Below the pieces are notes generated by a model that saw only the letters and a program-made list of their open reading frames with translations, had not been told where the DNA came from and did no database searches. The position numbers and the translations under genes were made by a program. Of a stretch of DNA of 64,000 bases, positions 63,246 through 64,000 are shown piece after piece. The DNA comes from Johnsonella sp. (GTDB lineage Bacteria > Bacillota > Clostridia > Lachnospirales > Lachnospiraceae). The DNA lies in the NCBI GenBank assembly GCA_030529445.1, contig JAUMWW010000003.1:1-64000 (forward strand), read 5' to 3'. Within the stretch, counting starts at the first letter, position 1; each line of letters begins with the position of its first letter.

Positions 63246-64000
63246 ATGAAAAAAAGAGTTTTGGCTTTATGCTTATCGATCGCTCTGGCTTCGATATCGA
63301 TAGCGGGATGTTCGTCGAAGACGACAGAGGGCGAGAGCACAAGCGCAGGTACAGAGGCTGTTACACAGCAGCAGGGAGCGGAAAGCTCGGCGGCGACGGA
63401 TGCGGCAAACCCCGTAGCAGGCAAGAAGGTTGCCTATATTATGCTTCTGCCTTCGGCAACGATTTTCCAGATGTGGAAGGACTCCTGTGCCGAACTTTGC
63501 AATAAGCTCGGTGTGCAGTTTGATTTCTTCTTCTGTGAAGGAGATTTCAATAAATGGCAGGATACGATCAGAACCTGTGCATCGGCAGGATATGACGGAC
63601 TTTTGGTAAGCCACGGAAACCAGGACGGCTCCTATGTTTTTTTAAAGGAGATTACCGAGCAGTATCCGAATCTTAAGATCGTTACCTTCGATACCCAGTT
63701 CTATGCGGACGGAGAATATAAGAAGCTCGAGGGTGTGACCCAGATGTTCCAGCAGGACAAATCTCTCGTTACGGTTCTTTTGGATCAGATGATTGCGGAA
63801 TACGGAGAGGGAGTAAGGCTGATCAAGGTTTGGAGAGGTCCGAATTATAACAGCCCCTTTGATCGCCGTGAAGTAGGCTGGCAGGAATATGAAGCTGCCG
63901 GAAAGATCAAGACGGTGGGAGAGATTCAGCCGCTTCAGGATTCCGTTGATTCGGCAAACACCGTAACCGCAGCATATCTGCAGGGCGTGAAGCGCGAGGA
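63246..64000 (+). CDS. Sugar-type ABC transporter substrate-binding lipoprotein (3' partial)
   Basis: The frame from ATG 63246 stays open to the window edge (251 codons, no stop). AAGGGAGGTATATCTA lies upstream. The N-terminus is a lipoprotein signal with SIAGC, Cys22, then a Ser/Thr/Glu-rich linker. The mature part begins KKVAYIMLLPSATIFQMWKDS, then DTIRTCASAGYDGLLVSHG, LKIVTFDTQFYADG and YNSPFDRREVGWQEYEAAGK, which fits the periplasmic-binding-protein type I (RbsB/LsrB-like) fold. The ligand is unknown. It is divergent from a DeoR-type regulator and preceded by a consensus promoter, so a sugar-induced importer is likely, with the rest of the operon beyond the window. Confidence 0.85.
   Translation, partial: MKKRVLALCLSIALASISIAGCSSKTTEGESTSAGTEAVTQQQGAESSAATDAANPVAGKKVAYIMLLPSATIFQMWKDSCAELCNKLGVQFDFFFCEGDFNKWQDTIRTCASAGYDGLLVSHGNQDGSYVFLKEITEQYPNLKIVTFDTQFYADGEYKKLEGVTQMFQQDKSLVTVLLDQMIAEYGEGVRLIKVWRGPNYNSPFDRREVGWQEYEAAGKIKTVGEIQPLQDSVDSANTVTAAYLQGVKRE

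Noticed and set aside
1..64000. CRISPR arrays, tRNA or rRNA genes and insertion sequences
   Set aside because: No regularly spaced palindromic repeats, no tRNA/rRNA-like motifs and no transposase ORF or IS-type ends were seen; short degenerate elements could still be missed by eye.

Overview
The window looks like a chromosomal segment of a low-to-mid GC Clostridia, most likely a Lachnospiraceae-type gut or oral anaerobe. This rests on gene content only: Firmicutes-style strong Shine-Dalgarno sites, sigma-A promoters, a zinc-type L31, a DUF1385 protein, lipoprotein-based ABC importers, a ClpB chaperone, and a wall-targeted subtilase with aromatic/glycine cell-wall-binding repeats. Genus cannot be fixed. 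No tRNA, rRNA, CRISPR array or complete insertion sequence was seen.

Layout. (1) 1-2850: the 3' end of a polymorphic-toxin-like gene, its probable immunity gene, then an orphan array. The array holds a promoterless, startless second toxin module preceded by a degenerate copy of the first gene's proline-rich linker, a second immunity gene, and a third small ORF plus membrane protein. A 29-bp GC-rich hairpin repeat follows each of the first two immunity genes. (2) 2955-3896: a lipoprotein with a glycoside-hydrolase-like barrel. (3) 4019-18040: a complete myo-inositol catabolic operon, iolE - ABC importer (binding protein, ATPase, permease) - Idh-family dehydrogenase - iolC - iolD - iolA - iolG - iolR-like - iolJ - iolB. 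It has a sharp promoter, a candidate operator and a long hairpin at the end. (4) 18157-23186: housekeeping run rpmE, DUF1385, prmC, prfA, maf, ilvE. (5) 23187-26124: a candidate unannotated G-rich RNA with nine GAGTG motifs, a perfect 15-bp palindrome, and a polar amino-acid ABC importer. (6) pyrC, ClpB, cardiolipin synthase, PlsC. (7) 33101-38481: a chorismate mutase-AAA fusion, a Ppx/GppA protein and a polyphosphate kinase gene interrupted by one in-frame TAG. (8) Calcium/cation exchanger, CmpB-type membrane protein, MsmK/UgpC-type ATPase, nagB, cyclophilin, a GNAT gene interrupted by one in-frame TGA. (9) ispE, GntR regulator, ddl, murI, DUF1934, a membrane protein. (10) rpoB-rpoC with their own promoter and a small anchored protein. 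(11) A 1686-residue subtilase, a DeoR regulator, and a divergent sugar-type binding protein cut by the window end.

How it fits together. The iol operon imports inositol and converts it to DHAP plus a C3 (malonic semialdehyde-derived) product, probably under its own DeoR-family repressor. The ppx/ppk pair would handle polyphosphate, but ppk is interrupted. Two other GAG-to-TAG or sense-to-TGA interruptions, in the linker copy and the GNAT gene, are separate lesions in a genome whose RF1 gene, also in the window, appears intact. The most novel-looking items are the orphan toxin/immunity array at the left edge and the GAGTG-rich intergenic transcript candidate at about 23.3-23.6 kb.
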